NCBI RefSeq assembly: GCF_002102355.1
Contig: NZ_LQPT01000099.1
Span: 116,848-180,847, forward strand
Source of the DNA: Mycobacterium sherrisii
GTDB lineage: Bacteria; Actinomycetota; Actinomycetes; Mycobacteriales; Mycobacteriaceae
Direction: 5' to 3'
DNA: 64,000 bases
Of this stretch, positions 30,185 to 39,513 are shown piece after piece (within the stretch, counting starts at the first letter, position 1; each line of letters opens with the position of its first letter). The notes beneath the pieces were generated by a model, which made no database searches, had not been told where the DNA came from, and worked only from the letters and a program-made list of their open reading frames with translations. A program made the translations under genes and the position numbers.

Positions 30185-31012
30185 GTGGGGATTCGCAGAC
30201 GTCTGATCGAATTCAAACCGGCCCGCACGGCGTTCAACGCCGCCACCTATGTGCTGTTTCAGGCCCGGCTTTTTGTGGTGACGCTTCGTGAACGCGGCAC
30301 GGACGCGGCGCAGGAACCCGTTCCGCCGGCAAAAATCCGATGGCGGGTGCACGGCACGCTCGACAAGGAATCGTATGTGGCGGTCGGTAAGTTACTCGCG
30401 CAGAACATCCGCGATCTTTCCGAGGCCGCCGGGCAAGACTTTTCCTCCTGCAAGGACATCCTGGATTTCGGCAGCGGCTGCGGAAGGGTTATCCAGAATT
30501 TCCGTAGCGAACCGCGCCCCTACACGCTGTACGCAACCGATATCGATCCGGAGTTGGTCGCGTGGGGCCAAAGCAATCTCGACGGGATCAATTGGAGTGT
30601 CAACGCGCACCGACCGCCGCTGCCATTCGACGAGGACTCCTTCGATTTGATTTACGGGATCTCCGTCTTCACCCACCTCGACGAAGACTTTCAGAATGTC
30701 TGGCTGGCCGAGCTGCAACGAGTCGCCCGACCCGGATCGACGCTGATCTTGACGGTCCACGGCGAACATGTCTTGAAGGGCCTGCGGATGCTGGACGAAT
30801 CCTACCTGGATGAGATCAAAGAACGTGGGATACTGTTCTTCAACTGGGCGAACGGAAAGCTCAAAGTGGACGGGTTTCCGGATTTCTACCAGACCGCGTT
30901 CCACACCAAGGACTACGTTTATCGCGAGTGGTCCAAATATTTCGACATCGTCGACTATGTAGAACGCGGGATCGGTAACTACCAGGACGCTGTGGTCCTG
31001 CGGAACCGGTGA
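30185..31012 (+). CDS. Class I SAM methyltransferase (Methyltransf_11/25 type)
   Basis: 275 residues. An N-terminal amphipathic segment precedes motif I ILDFGSGCGRVIQNF (about 93-107), then ATDIDPELV, LPFDEDSFDLIYGISVFTHL (motif II/III region) and RVARPGSTLILTVHGE. These are standard features of small-molecule and glycan methyltransferases. The GTG at 30185 sits a few bases after GGAGAGG; GTG 30179 is an alternative. It is followed 118 bases later by the first GT1 gene on the same strand. Confidence 0.75.
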   Translation: MGIRRRLIEFKPARTAFNAATYVLFQARLFVVTLRERGTDAAQEPVPPAKIRWRVHGTLDKESYVAVGKLLAQNIRDLSEAAGQDFSSCKDILDFGSGCGRVIQNFRSEPRPYTLYATDIDPELVAWGQSNLDGINWSVNAHRPPLPFDEDSFDLIYGISVFTHLDEDFQNVWLAELQRVARPGSTLILTVHGEHVLKGLRMLDESYLDEIKERGILFFNWANGKLKVDGFPDFYQTAFHTKDYVYREWSKYFDIVDYVERGIGNYQDAVVLRNR

Positions 31013-31131
31013 ATCGTCCCTGCCGACGGGTGCACCGAAAAGCAACGCGAACGGCCGACCGGCAACAGCTCGAGCAAGAGATAATGGCCTTCGACGTCGC
31101 CGGACCACCCGACCCCGGAAGCAGGTGAGTT

Positions 31132-32388
31132 GTGAAGTTTGCCCTGGCGAGCTACGGGACCCGCGGCGACATCGAACCCAGCACCGCCGTCGGGCGCGAA
31201 TTGCGACGCCGCGGTCACGACGTCCGCCTGGCCGTTCCGCCCAACCTGGTGGGCCTGGTCGAGTCGGCCGGGCTGGAGGCGGTTGCTTACGGGCCGGATC
31301 AGCAAGAAGGGTTCTGGGATGTCGATTTCCTGCGCAAGTTTTGGAAGGTCAACGAGGTAATCGCCTCCTGGCGCGAGGTCCAGGAACTCTTGGCGCAGTC
31401 TTGGGCGGAGATGAGTACCACGCTGGTCCGGCTCGCGGACGGGGCCGACCTGCTGTTCACCGGGCCCGGTTTTCCGGGGGTGCCCGCCAATGTGGCCGAG
31501 TACTACCGCATTCCGCTGGCCAGCATGCATTACTTCCCAATGCTGCCGAACGGTCAGGTCGCTCCGGGTGTGCCGGCGCCGCTGGTGCGCGCCGCCGTGC
31601 GGGCACTCGACTGGCCGCAGCGGTTCGTCACGAAGCGAGCCGAGGACGCGCAGCGCCGAGAATTGGGTCTGCCGAAGGCCACGGGCCCGGCACCTCGACG
31701 GATCACCGCGCGCGGAGCGCTGGAAATCCAGGCCTACGACGAGGTGTGCTTTCCGGGCCTGGCCGCCGAATGGAAGAAATGGGGCGATCGACGCCCCTTC
31801 GTCGGCACGTTGACGATAGAGATGGCCACCGACGCCGACCAGGAGGTTGCGTCCTGGATCGCCGCCGGGACACCGCCCATCTTCTTCGGGTTCGGCAGCA
31901 CGCCGGTGCGATCGCCCGTCGAGACCATCGACATGATCGGCGCCGCCTGCGCGCAGTTGGGCGAGCGCGCACTGGTTGCTTCCGGGCAGACCGACTTCAG
32001 CAATGTCCCGCAGTTCGACCATGTCAAGGTGGTCGGCCCCGTCAACTACGCGAAAGTTTTTCCCGCCTGTCGCGCGGTGGTGCACCACAGTGGGGCGGGC
32101 ACCACGGCCGCGGGTTTGCGTGCCGGGGTGCCCACCCTGAGCCTGTGGAGTCTGGGCGATCAACGGATCTGGGCGGGCCAAATCAAACGGTTGAAAGTGG
32201 GTACTGCCCGGCCATTTTCGGCCACAACCCGGGAAACCTTGGTCACCGACTTGCGCGAAATCCTCGCCCCGGACTGCGTCGCACGCGCCCGCCAGATCGC
32301 AACGCGGATGACGACAGCCGCCGAAAGCGCCACCAAGACAGCCGATCTCCTCGAGAACTTCGCCCGCGTGCCGGCGACGAGCAACTAG
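31132..32388 (+). CDS. GT1 glycosyltransferase, GPL type
   Basis: 418 residues, GT-B fold of the MGT/UGT type found in GPL loci (GtfA, GtfB, RtfA). The start MKFALASYGTRGDIEPSTA is the signature N-terminus. The donor-site motif is VHHSGAGTTAAGLRAGVPTL, differing at two positions from the HHGGSGTTAA of the other three copies here. GSTPV replaces GSMPV in the nucleotide-binding loop. Start is GTG at 31132. It is followed 24 bases later by a second GT1 in the same direction. Which sugar it adds cannot be told from sequence. Confidence 0.87.
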   Translation: MKFALASYGTRGDIEPSTAVGRELRRRGHDVRLAVPPNLVGLVESAGLEAVAYGPDQQEGFWDVDFLRKFWKVNEVIASWREVQELLAQSWAEMSTTLVRLADGADLLFTGPGFPGVPANVAEYYRIPLASMHYFPMLPNGQVAPGVPAPLVRAAVRALDWPQRFVTKRAEDAQRRELGLPKATGPAPRRITARGALEIQAYDEVCFPGLAAEWKKWGDRRPFVGTLTIEMATDADQEVASWIAAGTPPIFFGFGSTPVRSPVETIDMIGAACAQLGERALVASGQTDFSNVPQFDHVKVVGPVNYAKVFPACRAVVHHSGAGTTAAGLRAGVPTLSLWSLGDQRIWAGQIKRLKVGTARPFSATTRETLVTDLREILAPDCVARARQIATRMTTAAESATKTADLLENFARVPATSN

Positions 32389-32412
32389 ACGACTGGAAGG
32401 CTAAGCTGCGCA

Positions 32413-33687
32413 ATGAAATTCGCCCTGGCCAGTTATGGAACGCGCGGTGACGTCGAACCCTCCGCAGCTGTGGGCCGCGAGCTTGCACGGCGGGGCCATG
32501 AGGTCTGCCTGGCCGTCCCCCCCGGGCTGCTGGACTTCGCCGAGGCCGCAGGTCTGTCCGCCGTCTCGTACGGACCCCCGATTGAAGAATTCTTGGACGA
32601 GGATTTCCTGCGCAACATGTGGACGGATTTCTTGCGCAGCGCGTGGACAATTCACGGGCCGATCAACCTCGTGCGCAAAATATGGGAGCCCATCAACGTA
32701 CACTGGGCGCAGGTGAACAAGACGCTGCTGGCCCTGGCGGACGGAGCCGACCTGCTGTCCACCGGAATCAATTTCGAGCAAGCCGCCGCCAACGTGGCCG
32801 AGCACTACGACATCCCGCTGGCCACCCTGCATCACTTCCCGATGCGGGCCAACGGCCAGCTGGTCCCCACTTTTCCGGCGCCGCTGGTCCGGTCGTCGAT
32901 GACCGCGATCGAATGGCTGTTTTGGCGCTCGACGAAGAAGGTCGAAGACGAGCAGCGCCGCGAACTCGGCCTCCCCCCTGCGACATCGCGCTCCCAACGC
33001 CGGATCGCCGACCGCGGATCCCTGGAGATCCAGGGTTACGACGCGGTGTGTTATCCCGGTCTGGCCGCCGAATGGGCGAAATGGGGTGGTCACAGGCCCT
33101 TCGTCGGTGCCCTGACGATGGAACTGGCCACCGATGCGGACGACGACGTGGTGGCGTGGATCGCGTCGGGAACACCACCCATCTGCTTCAGCTCGGGCAG
33201 CATACCGGTCGAATCTCCCACCGAGATGGTGGAGATGATCGCCGAGACCTGCGCGCTGTTGGGCGAGCGCGCCTTGGTGTGCTTCGGCGGCACGGACTTC
33301 GCCGACGTTTCGCCTCCAGACCATGTGAAGCTGGTGGGACCGGTGAACTACGCGACCATTTTCCCGGCGTGTCGGGCGGCCGTGCACCACGGCGGTTCGG
33401 GCACCACGGCCGCGAGCCTGCGGGCCGGAATTCCCACGCTGATCCTGTGGAGCTCGGCCGATCAACCGTATTGGGGAGCCCAGGTGAGGCGATTGAAAGT
33501 CGGTGCTGCCCGGCGGTTTTCGGCGACCACCCGGGCGACGCTGCTGGCAGACCTGCGGGAGATCCTGGCGCCGCCGTACGCCACCCGTGCTCGCGCACTC
33601 GCGACCCAGCTGACCGCACCCGCCGACAGCATCGGCCGCACCGCGGATCTGTTGGAGGGCGCGGCCAACCGGAAGTCGTTCGGCTAA
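32413..33687 (+). CDS. GT1 glycosyltransferase, GPL type
   Basis: 424 residues, paralogue of the preceding gene: N-terminus MKFALASYGTRGDVEPSAA, donor motif VHHGGSGTTAASLRAGIPTL, FSSGSIPVESPTEMVEM. The ATG at 32413 follows AAGGCTAAG. The 3' end overlaps the convergent methyltransferase by four bases. Members of this family in the M. avium complex transfer 6-deoxytalose or rhamnose onto the lipopeptide; this copy is not assignable to either. Confidence 0.87.
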   Translation: MKFALASYGTRGDVEPSAAVGRELARRGHEVCLAVPPGLLDFAEAAGLSAVSYGPPIEEFLDEDFLRNMWTDFLRSAWTIHGPINLVRKIWEPINVHWAQVNKTLLALADGADLLSTGINFEQAAANVAEHYDIPLATLHHFPMRANGQLVPTFPAPLVRSSMTAIEWLFWRSTKKVEDEQRRELGLPPATSRSQRRIADRGSLEIQGYDAVCYPGLAAEWAKWGGHRPFVGALTMELATDADDDVVAWIASGTPPICFSSGSIPVESPTEMVEMIAETCALLGERALVCFGGTDFADVSPPDHVKLVGPVNYATIFPACRAAVHHGGSGTTAASLRAGIPTLILWSSADQPYWGAQVRRLKVGAARRFSATTRATLLADLREILAPPYATRARALATQLTAPADSIGRTADLLEGAANRKSFG

Positions 33688-34493
33688 ACCGATCCTTGCG
33701 CCGGCTTGATCAGCAGCCCCTGGCCGGTCGGCAACGAACAGATCGGCACGCCCAATTCCACTGCCAGCGCATCCATCGCGGCGCGCTGCTCGTCGCGTCC
33801 GCGGTTCGCATAGTCATCCAACAGGACGAAGGCACCCGGAGTGAGGCGCGGCCAGAAATGGCGCAGCGCGGCGACTTCGGGTGGGGCACAGTTCATGTCG
33901 ATATGCAGGTAAGCCACCGCGCTGGCCTCGACCTGGTCGAGCGTCTCCGGAACCGCACCGACGATGATGCGGTGGTTCTGCCACTGGGCGAAATTGGCCC
34001 GGACGCCGTCGACACCGCTGACGTACATGCCGTTGCGGAGCTTGGACTGGCTGCGCTCGACCTCCCCCGATTGACGTTCGGCGTCTGTGACAAAGCGCGG
34101 ATCGATTCCCGCGAAGGTGTCCAGCAGATAGAACGTCTTGCCAAGCCGGTCCCAGTCCAGGTGCTCCATGATGGCGCTGCTCAAGAACCCATAGCTGACG
34201 CCACATTCGACGAAGTCGCCGTCCAGCTTGCTCGCGTTCTCCGCCGCCCACAGGCCGACGTGCACCCGCCATTGCCACTGATACCAATCCGGGTCGGGCA
34301 GGGCACGCGCGCCGCGCTGGTAGGCGCGCTGGAAGGCCGGGTTCTCGAGGAACGCATCGTTGTGGAAGCTGATCAGCCCGTCGCTCGCATAGACATCGGG
34401 CAGCAGGGCGCGCGCGAGCCAATATTCGGTGCGCACCCACCACATCAGTAGTCGAGTTTTAGCGTCTAGACCGGTTGCCACGGCGGCAACCAT
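33684..34493 (-). CDS. TylF/MycF-type O-methyltransferase
   Basis: 269 residues. Motif I DGDFVECGVSYGFLSSAIM, the FYLLDTFAGID block, VAYLHIDMNCAPPE and GAFVLLDDYANRGR match TylF-family macrocin O-methyltransferases, Mg-dependent enzymes acting on sugar hydroxyls. YLHIDMNC replaces the usual LDGDLYEST, so the metal site differs from the two near-identical copies further right. It is the last gene of a leftward set with 34647, 35681 and 37187. Confidence 0.8.
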   Translation of the reverse strand: MVAAVATGLDAKTRLLMWWVRTEYWLARALLPDVYASDGLISFHNDAFLENPAFQRAYQRGARALPDPDWYQWQWRVHVGLWAAENASKLDGDFVECGVSYGFLSSAIMEHLDWDRLGKTFYLLDTFAGIDPRFVTDAERQSGEVERSQSKLRNGMYVSGVDGVRANFAQWQNHRIIVGAVPETLDQVEASAVAYLHIDMNCAPPEVAALRHFWPRLTPGAFVLLDDYANRGRDEQRAAMDALAVELGVPICSLPTGQGLLIKPAQGSV

Positions 34494-34646
34494 AACACTG
34501 GCGCTTACCGCGCCTGCGCCGAATCGGACGGGTTGCTAGTGCGATACCGAATTGCAAAACCTGTTCTTGGGCACGGTTTTTAGCCGACCGGCCGGTGCCG
34601 ATCGTGCGGGTGAAGAGCAATTCCCGCTGCTACCGTTGCGGGATGG

Positions 34647-35453
34647 TTACGGCTTTCGCCACAGCACGCCCGTGCCGTCGATTTCTTGGATTTCCGCGGT
34701 GATCCCGTGCTTGTTCCGGTAGTCGGCGACCGCCTGCTCGCACGGTTTCAGCGCGTGGTAGTCGTCGATGATGCAGAAGCCCCCGGACGATAACCGCGGA
34801 TACAGCGCATCCAACGCCTGAATCGTCGACTCGTACAAGTCGCCATCGAGCCGCAACACCGCGATCTGCTCGATCGGAGCGTCGGCCAACGTATCCTTGA
34901 ACCACCCCGGCACAAAACGCACCTGATCGTCCAACAACCCATAGCGTTCGAAGTTTGCCCGGACCACCGATTCGGGGATTCCCAGCACATTGGCATGCCG
35001 ATCCAGTCGAATCCCTTTGTCGGCCTTGTAATTCACCGTATCCGGCGGCGGCACGCCCTCGAACGAATCACACAGCCATACCCGCCGCGTCTGGTCGCCG
35101 TAGGCCGCCAGCACCGCGCGCATCAAAATGGACGCCCCGCCGCGCCACACGCCGCACTCGACCAGATCCCCCGGCACGTCGTCGGCCAACACGGTCTCGA
35201 CGCAATGCTGCAAGCTGGTCAACCGCTGCATCCCGATCATCGTCAACGCATCCGCCGGCCAATCCAGGCCGCGATCCCGCGCGTACGCGTTGAACGGCCG
35301 CTTCCGCACCAGCATGAAGTTGCGCGTGTTGAAGATGGGTCGTCCCAGCCGATACCACCCCACCGGCACCAGCTCGTCCTGACCGTAGCGTGTCAGGTCG
35401 CGACGGAGCAGATCAAGATAGGCAGACCGCGCGTCGGTTTCCGTCACGGTCAA
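34647..35453 (-). CDS. TylF-type O-methyltransferase, copy A
   Basis: 268 residues. Motif I is GDLVECGVWRGGASILMRA, followed by WLCDSFEGVPPPD; metal-binding acidic residues lie in RLDGDLYEST and CIIDDYHAL. The enzyme family 3-O-methylates deoxyhexoses (TylF, MycF; MtfB/C/D in GPL clusters). It differs from the gene at 38487 at only about 25 of 268 residues by ungapped hand alignment, with most changes in the first 60 residues, around 150-170 and after DDYH. About 230 bases separate it from the GT1 upstream. Confidence 0.87.
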   Translation of the reverse strand: MTVTETDARSAYLDLLRRDLTRYGQDELVPVGWYRLGRPIFNTRNFMLVRKRPFNAYARDRGLDWPADALTMIGMQRLTSLQHCVETVLADDVPGDLVECGVWRGGASILMRAVLAAYGDQTRRVWLCDSFEGVPPPDTVNYKADKGIRLDRHANVLGIPESVVRANFERYGLLDDQVRFVPGWFKDTLADAPIEQIAVLRLDGDLYESTIQALDALYPRLSSGGFCIIDDYHALKPCEQAVADYRNKHGITAEIQEIDGTGVLWRKP

Positions 35454-35680
35454 ATCTGTCCCTTTCCTCGCATACCACTACTCCCAGTCATGGCGCCTAG
35501 ACGCCCAGCCACGCAACCAACGCGGTTCACGATTTCCTGTCAACCCCCAACCGCGGTTCGAGACATCGTCTACACCGAACCCACAGCATGGTAGCTGAGT
35601 GCCCGGCTGACGTTGGCGGAATCGAGGGCTGAAGTGCGATTACCAAAGCCGGGATGGGTCGCGACTAGCAATCTCCGACG

Positions 35681-36982
35681 TCAAAGACGCGCGCGTTGGC
35701 GCCGGACGGGAAAACGCCCTGCCTGACCAAACCGCTCGAGCAAGTCGGCGGCGCGGGTCACGCTTTCCTGCGCCGTGGTCATCCGCGTGGCCAGTTCGCG
35801 GGCACGAAGGGCGTACTCGGGGGCGAGGATCTGGCGCAAATCCTCGACGAGTGTTTCCTTGGTCGTCGCGGAAAAGCGGCGGCCGGCGCCCACTTTCAGC
35901 TTCTTGAGGTGGCCGCCCCAGAAGGGTTGGTCACCGGCGGTCCATAAAATCAGCGCGGGGATTCCGGCGCGCAGTCCGGCCGCCGTCGTGCCCGACCCGC
36001 CGTGGTGCACCACCGCACGGCAGGACGGGAAGGTCGTCGCATAGTTCACCACGCCCACCACCTTGACGTGGTCGAAGTGCGGCACGTCGCTGAAGTCGCT
36101 CCAGCCGGCACAGATCAGCGCCCGCTCGCCGAGCTCTGCGCAGGCCGCGCTGATCATCTCGACGGTGTCGGCCGGCGACTCGGTGACCGGCATGCTGCCG
36201 AAGCCGAAGCAGATCGGCGGTGTGCCCCCGGAAATCCACGACAGCACGTCGTCGTCGGAGTCGGTCGTCAGACCCATCGTCAGCGTGCCGACAAAGGGCC
36301 GCCGATCCCCCCACTTCGACCATTCGGCCGCCAGTCCCGGGAAGCACACCTCGTCATACGCCTGAAGTTCCAGCGACCCGAGATCGGCGATCCGGCGCGG
36401 TGACGACGACGTCGTCTTCGGTAGGCCCAACTTGCGGCGCTGCTCGTCCTCGGCCTTCTTGTTCATCCGCCACACGAGCCAGTCGTACGCCGTCATGCCG
36501 GTGCGGACCAGCGGCGACGGCAGGTTCGGAATGAGTTGCCCGTTGGGGCGCATCGGGATGTAGTGCAAAACCGCCATCGGGATGTCGTAGTACTCCGCCA
36601 CGTTGATGGCGAGGTCCTGATACAGCTGGCCGGTGAAAAGCACGTCTGCGCCGGCCGTGAGCGCGGTGAGCGTCGTGCTCATGTCGGTCCACGCGCGCAG
36701 TACCGGCTCCCACGCCTCGCGCACCATTTTGATCGGGCCGCGGATGGTCCAGAACTCGCGGCGCAGATCCGACCAGAAGTTACGCAGGAACTCGTCGTCC
36801 CAGAAGGCCTGCATGTCCGGCCCGTAGGACACCGCGGAGAGCCCCGCACCCTCCGCCAAGCCAATCAGATTTGGCGGGATTGCCATGCGGACTTCGTGGC
36901 CTCGGCGCAGCAGTTCCCGCCCCGCCGCCAGCGAAGGCTCTACATCACCACGAGTTCCGTAACACGCCAGAGCAAATTTCAT
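35681..36982 (-). CDS. GT1 glycosyltransferase, GPL type
   Basis: 433 residues, start MKFALACYGTRGDVEPSLA. Nucleotide loop GFGSMPVTESPADTVEM, donor motif VHHGGSGTTAAGLRAGIPAL. Carries LPKTTSSSPRRIADLGSLEL, as in other GPL glycosyltransferases. It has a short basic C-terminal tail (RFPVRRQRARL) lacking in the other copies. It lies about 200 bases downstream of a second GT1 in the same direction. Confidence 0.87.
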   Translation of the reverse strand: MKFALACYGTRGDVEPSLAAGRELLRRGHEVRMAIPPNLIGLAEGAGLSAVSYGPDMQAFWDDEFLRNFWSDLRREFWTIRGPIKMVREAWEPVLRAWTDMSTTLTALTAGADVLFTGQLYQDLAINVAEYYDIPMAVLHYIPMRPNGQLIPNLPSPLVRTGMTAYDWLVWRMNKKAEDEQRRKLGLPKTTSSSPRRIADLGSLELQAYDEVCFPGLAAEWSKWGDRRPFVGTLTMGLTTDSDDDVLSWISGGTPPICFGFGSMPVTESPADTVEMISAACAELGERALICAGWSDFSDVPHFDHVKVVGVVNYATTFPSCRAVVHHGGSGTTAAGLRAGIPALILWTAGDQPFWGGHLKKLKVGAGRRFSATTKETLVEDLRQILAPEYALRARELATRMTTAQESVTRAADLLERFGQAGRFPVRRQRARL

Positions 36983-37186
36983 CGCGAGGCTAGCTCTATC
37001 ACCTTCCCGCCGACCTAGGCAAGCTCACAGTAGCCTGTTTACGACTGGTTCACACCGATCTTCCGCATGTCACACAGCCACGAAAATTTGCCGGCGGTGT
37101 CGCCCTCGTCGACATCAGCCGATGTAATACGAACGCCAAAGGCATTCTGTCCATTTGATACTCGGTGGCCACGCCGGTGTGGGCGG

Positions 37187-38455
37187 TTAGGCCACATGCT
37201 TTGCGCGGGCGAAGCTCTCCACGAGATCGGCGGCAGCGTTCACGCTGTCGGCGGGCTTGGTCATCTGCGCAGCGAGCGTTCGCGCGCGCGTAGCATACTC
37301 CGGTGCGAGTATCCGGCGCAGGTCCGCGACGAGCGTGTCGCGGGTGGTGCTCGAAAATCGGCGAGCAGTACCAACTTTCAGCCGCTTGAGCTGTGCACCC
37401 CAGATCGTCTGATTAGGGTCCATCGAGAGAATCAACGTCGGAACGCCCGCGCGCATGCTGGCGGCCGTGGTTCCCGAGCCGCCATGGTGGACGACGGCGC
37501 GGCAGCCCGGAAACACCTTCGCGTAGTTGACCGCCCCGACCACCTTGACGTGGTCCGAGTGCGGAACACCGCTGAAATCACTCCATCCGGCACAGACCAA
37601 GGCCCGCTGGCCCAACTCCGCGCAAGCGCCGCTGATCATCTCGATCGTGTCGGCCGGCGATTCCACCGGCATGCTGCCGAAGCCGAAGCAAATCGGGGGT
37701 GAACCGTCGGCGATCCACGACGCGACCTCGTCGTCGATCTCGGTGGTCAACTCCATGGTGAGGGTGCCGACGAAGGGACGGTGACCGTTCCATTTCGCCC
37801 ATTCTTCGGCCAATCCGGGAAAGCACGCCGCGTCATAACCCTGAATTTCCAGCGCATCTCGCGCGGCGATTCGTCCCGCGGACGGGCCGGTCGCCTTGGG
37901 CAGGCCGAGCTCGCGCCGTTGCGCGTCCTCGACCTTCTTGCTCAGCCGCCACGTGAACCAGTCGAACACCCGCATCGCGTATCGCGCCAACGGCGCGGGC
38001 AGAAACGACACCACCTGGCCGTTGGGCCGCATCGGCACGTGATGCAGCGTGACCAACGGAATGTCGTAATACTCAGCCACATTGGCCGCCGGCTCTTGGT
38101 AGCTCAGGCCGGCGAACAGCAGATCGGCATCCTGCGCCAGCGCCACCAGCGTCGTGTTCATTTGCGTCCAGCACTGGTCGCTGAGGTCCCACATCTCGCG
38201 CCACAACCTCTTGATCTGGCGGACCCGCCAGAACCTGCTGAAAAACGAGGTCCACAAGTTGCGGTACACATCCAGCCAGGTTCGTGTGTCGAGACCGTAG
38301 GAGACCGCCGGCAGCCCCGCCGCCTCGACGAAGTCCATCAAGTCGGGCGCAACCGCCATCTGCACGTCGTGTCCCCGGCGCTGCAGTTCGCGGGCGACCA
38401 CCAGGGACGGCTCGACATCGCCCCGGGTTCCGTAATTTGCCAGCACGAATTTCAT
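37187..38455 (-). CDS. GT1 glycosyltransferase, GPL type
   Basis: 422 residues from the ATG at 38455 (MKFVLANYGTRGDVEPS), which aligns with the other GT1 starts; an open frame continues upstream into the neighbouring gene but is not conserved. Donor motif VHHGGSGTTAASMRAGVPTL; loop GFGSMPVESPADTIEM. It lies 31 bases after the TylF-type gene at 38487, so the methyltransferase and glycosyltransferase are co-transcribed and probably act on the same sugar. Confidence 0.87.
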   Translation of the reverse strand: MKFVLANYGTRGDVEPSLVVARELQRRGHDVQMAVAPDLMDFVEAAGLPAVSYGLDTRTWLDVYRNLWTSFFSRFWRVRQIKRLWREMWDLSDQCWTQMNTTLVALAQDADLLFAGLSYQEPAANVAEYYDIPLVTLHHVPMRPNGQVVSFLPAPLARYAMRVFDWFTWRLSKKVEDAQRRELGLPKATGPSAGRIAARDALEIQGYDAACFPGLAEEWAKWNGHRPFVGTLTMELTTEIDDEVASWIADGSPPICFGFGSMPVESPADTIEMISGACAELGQRALVCAGWSDFSGVPHSDHVKVVGAVNYAKVFPGCRAVVHHGGSGTTAASMRAGVPTLILSMDPNQTIWGAQLKRLKVGTARRFSSTTRDTLVADLRRILAPEYATRARTLAAQMTKPADSVNAAADLVESFARAKHVA

Positions 38456-38486
38456 TGTGGTTCCGGGCCTTACGGTTGTGCCAGGG

Positions 38487-39293
38487 TCAGGGCTTGCGCC
38501 ACAGCACGCCCGTGCCGTCGATCTCCACGATCTCGGCGGTGATCCCATGCTTTTGCCGGTAATCGGTCACAGCCTGCTCGCACGCACTGAACACATGGTA
38601 ATCGTCGATGATGCAGAAGCCCCCGGACGACAACCGCGGATACAGCGCATCCAACGCCTGAATCGTCGACTCGTACAAGTCGCCATCGAGCCGCAACACC
38701 GAGATCTGCTCGATCGGGGCGTCGGCCAACGTATCCTTGAACCACCCCGGCACAAAACGCACCTGATCGTCCAACAACCCATAGCGATCGAAGTTCGCCC
38801 GGACCTCGGTCTCCGGCACGCCCAGCACCCTGGCATGCCGGTGCAGCCGAATCCCTTTGTCGGCCTTGTAATTCACCGTATCCGGCGGCGGCACGCCCTC
38901 GAAGGAGTCACACAGCCACACCCGCCGCGTCTTATCTCCGTAGGCCGCCAACACCCCACGCATCAAAATGGACGCCCCGCCGCGCCACACGCCGCACTCG
39001 ACCAGATCCCCCGGCACGTCGTCGGCCAACACGGTCTCGACGCAATGCTGCAAACTCGTCAGCCGCTGCATCCCGATCATCGTCAACGCATCCGCCGGCC
39101 AATCCAAGCCCCGATCCCGCGCATGCGCGTTGAACGGCCGCTTCCGCACCAACATGAAATTGCGCGTATTGAACAGTGCCCGCCCCAGCCAGTGCAACCC
39201 CACCGGCACCAGCTCGTCCTGACCGAAACGGGTCAGGTCGCGACGGAGCAGATCGAGATACGCGGACCGCGAGTCGGTCTCCGCCACGGTCAA
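38487..39293 (-). CDS. TylF-type O-methyltransferase, copy B
   Basis: 268 residues, close duplicate of the gene at 34647 with the same catalytic segments (GDLVECGVWRGGASILMRG, RLDGDLYEST, CIIDDYH). Changes cluster at WYR to LHW near residue 33, ESVV to ETEV near 165 and ALKP to VFSA near 237, positions that could alter the acceptor. Long stretches of the two genes are almost identical at the DNA level (for example 34790-34900 and 38630-38740), which points to a recent duplication or gene conversion. First gene of a leftward unit with the GT1 at 37187. Confidence 0.87.
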   Translation of the reverse strand: MTVAETDSRSAYLDLLRRDLTRFGQDELVPVGLHWLGRALFNTRNFMLVRKRPFNAHARDRGLDWPADALTMIGMQRLTSLQHCVETVLADDVPGDLVECGVWRGGASILMRGVLAAYGDKTRRVWLCDSFEGVPPPDTVNYKADKGIRLHRHARVLGVPETEVRANFDRYGLLDDQVRFVPGWFKDTLADAPIEQISVLRLDGDLYESTIQALDALYPRLSSGGFCIIDDYHVFSACEQAVTDYRQKHGITAEIVEIDGTGVLWRKP

Positions 39294-39513
39294 GATTGCC
39301 CCTCTCCTCGCATACCACCATTCCTCCCAGCCCAGGAGCCTAGACGCCAGACCACGCCCGCAACGCGTTTCACGGATTTTCCGTTATCGTCGCGACGCCC
39401 GCGCTTGCCGGAATGCACTGGGCAAACCACTGGGCAGGCACGTCCTCGGCTCTGGTCACGCGCAAGCAAAGATACCGATCGCTGCCAGGAAACGTAAATC
39501 CCGCGCCAAGCGC

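Noticed and set aside
32619-34451. Plus-strand frame of 610 codons over GT1 and the adjacent methyltransferase
   Set aside because: Crosses two opposed genes with clear homology; no ribosome site.
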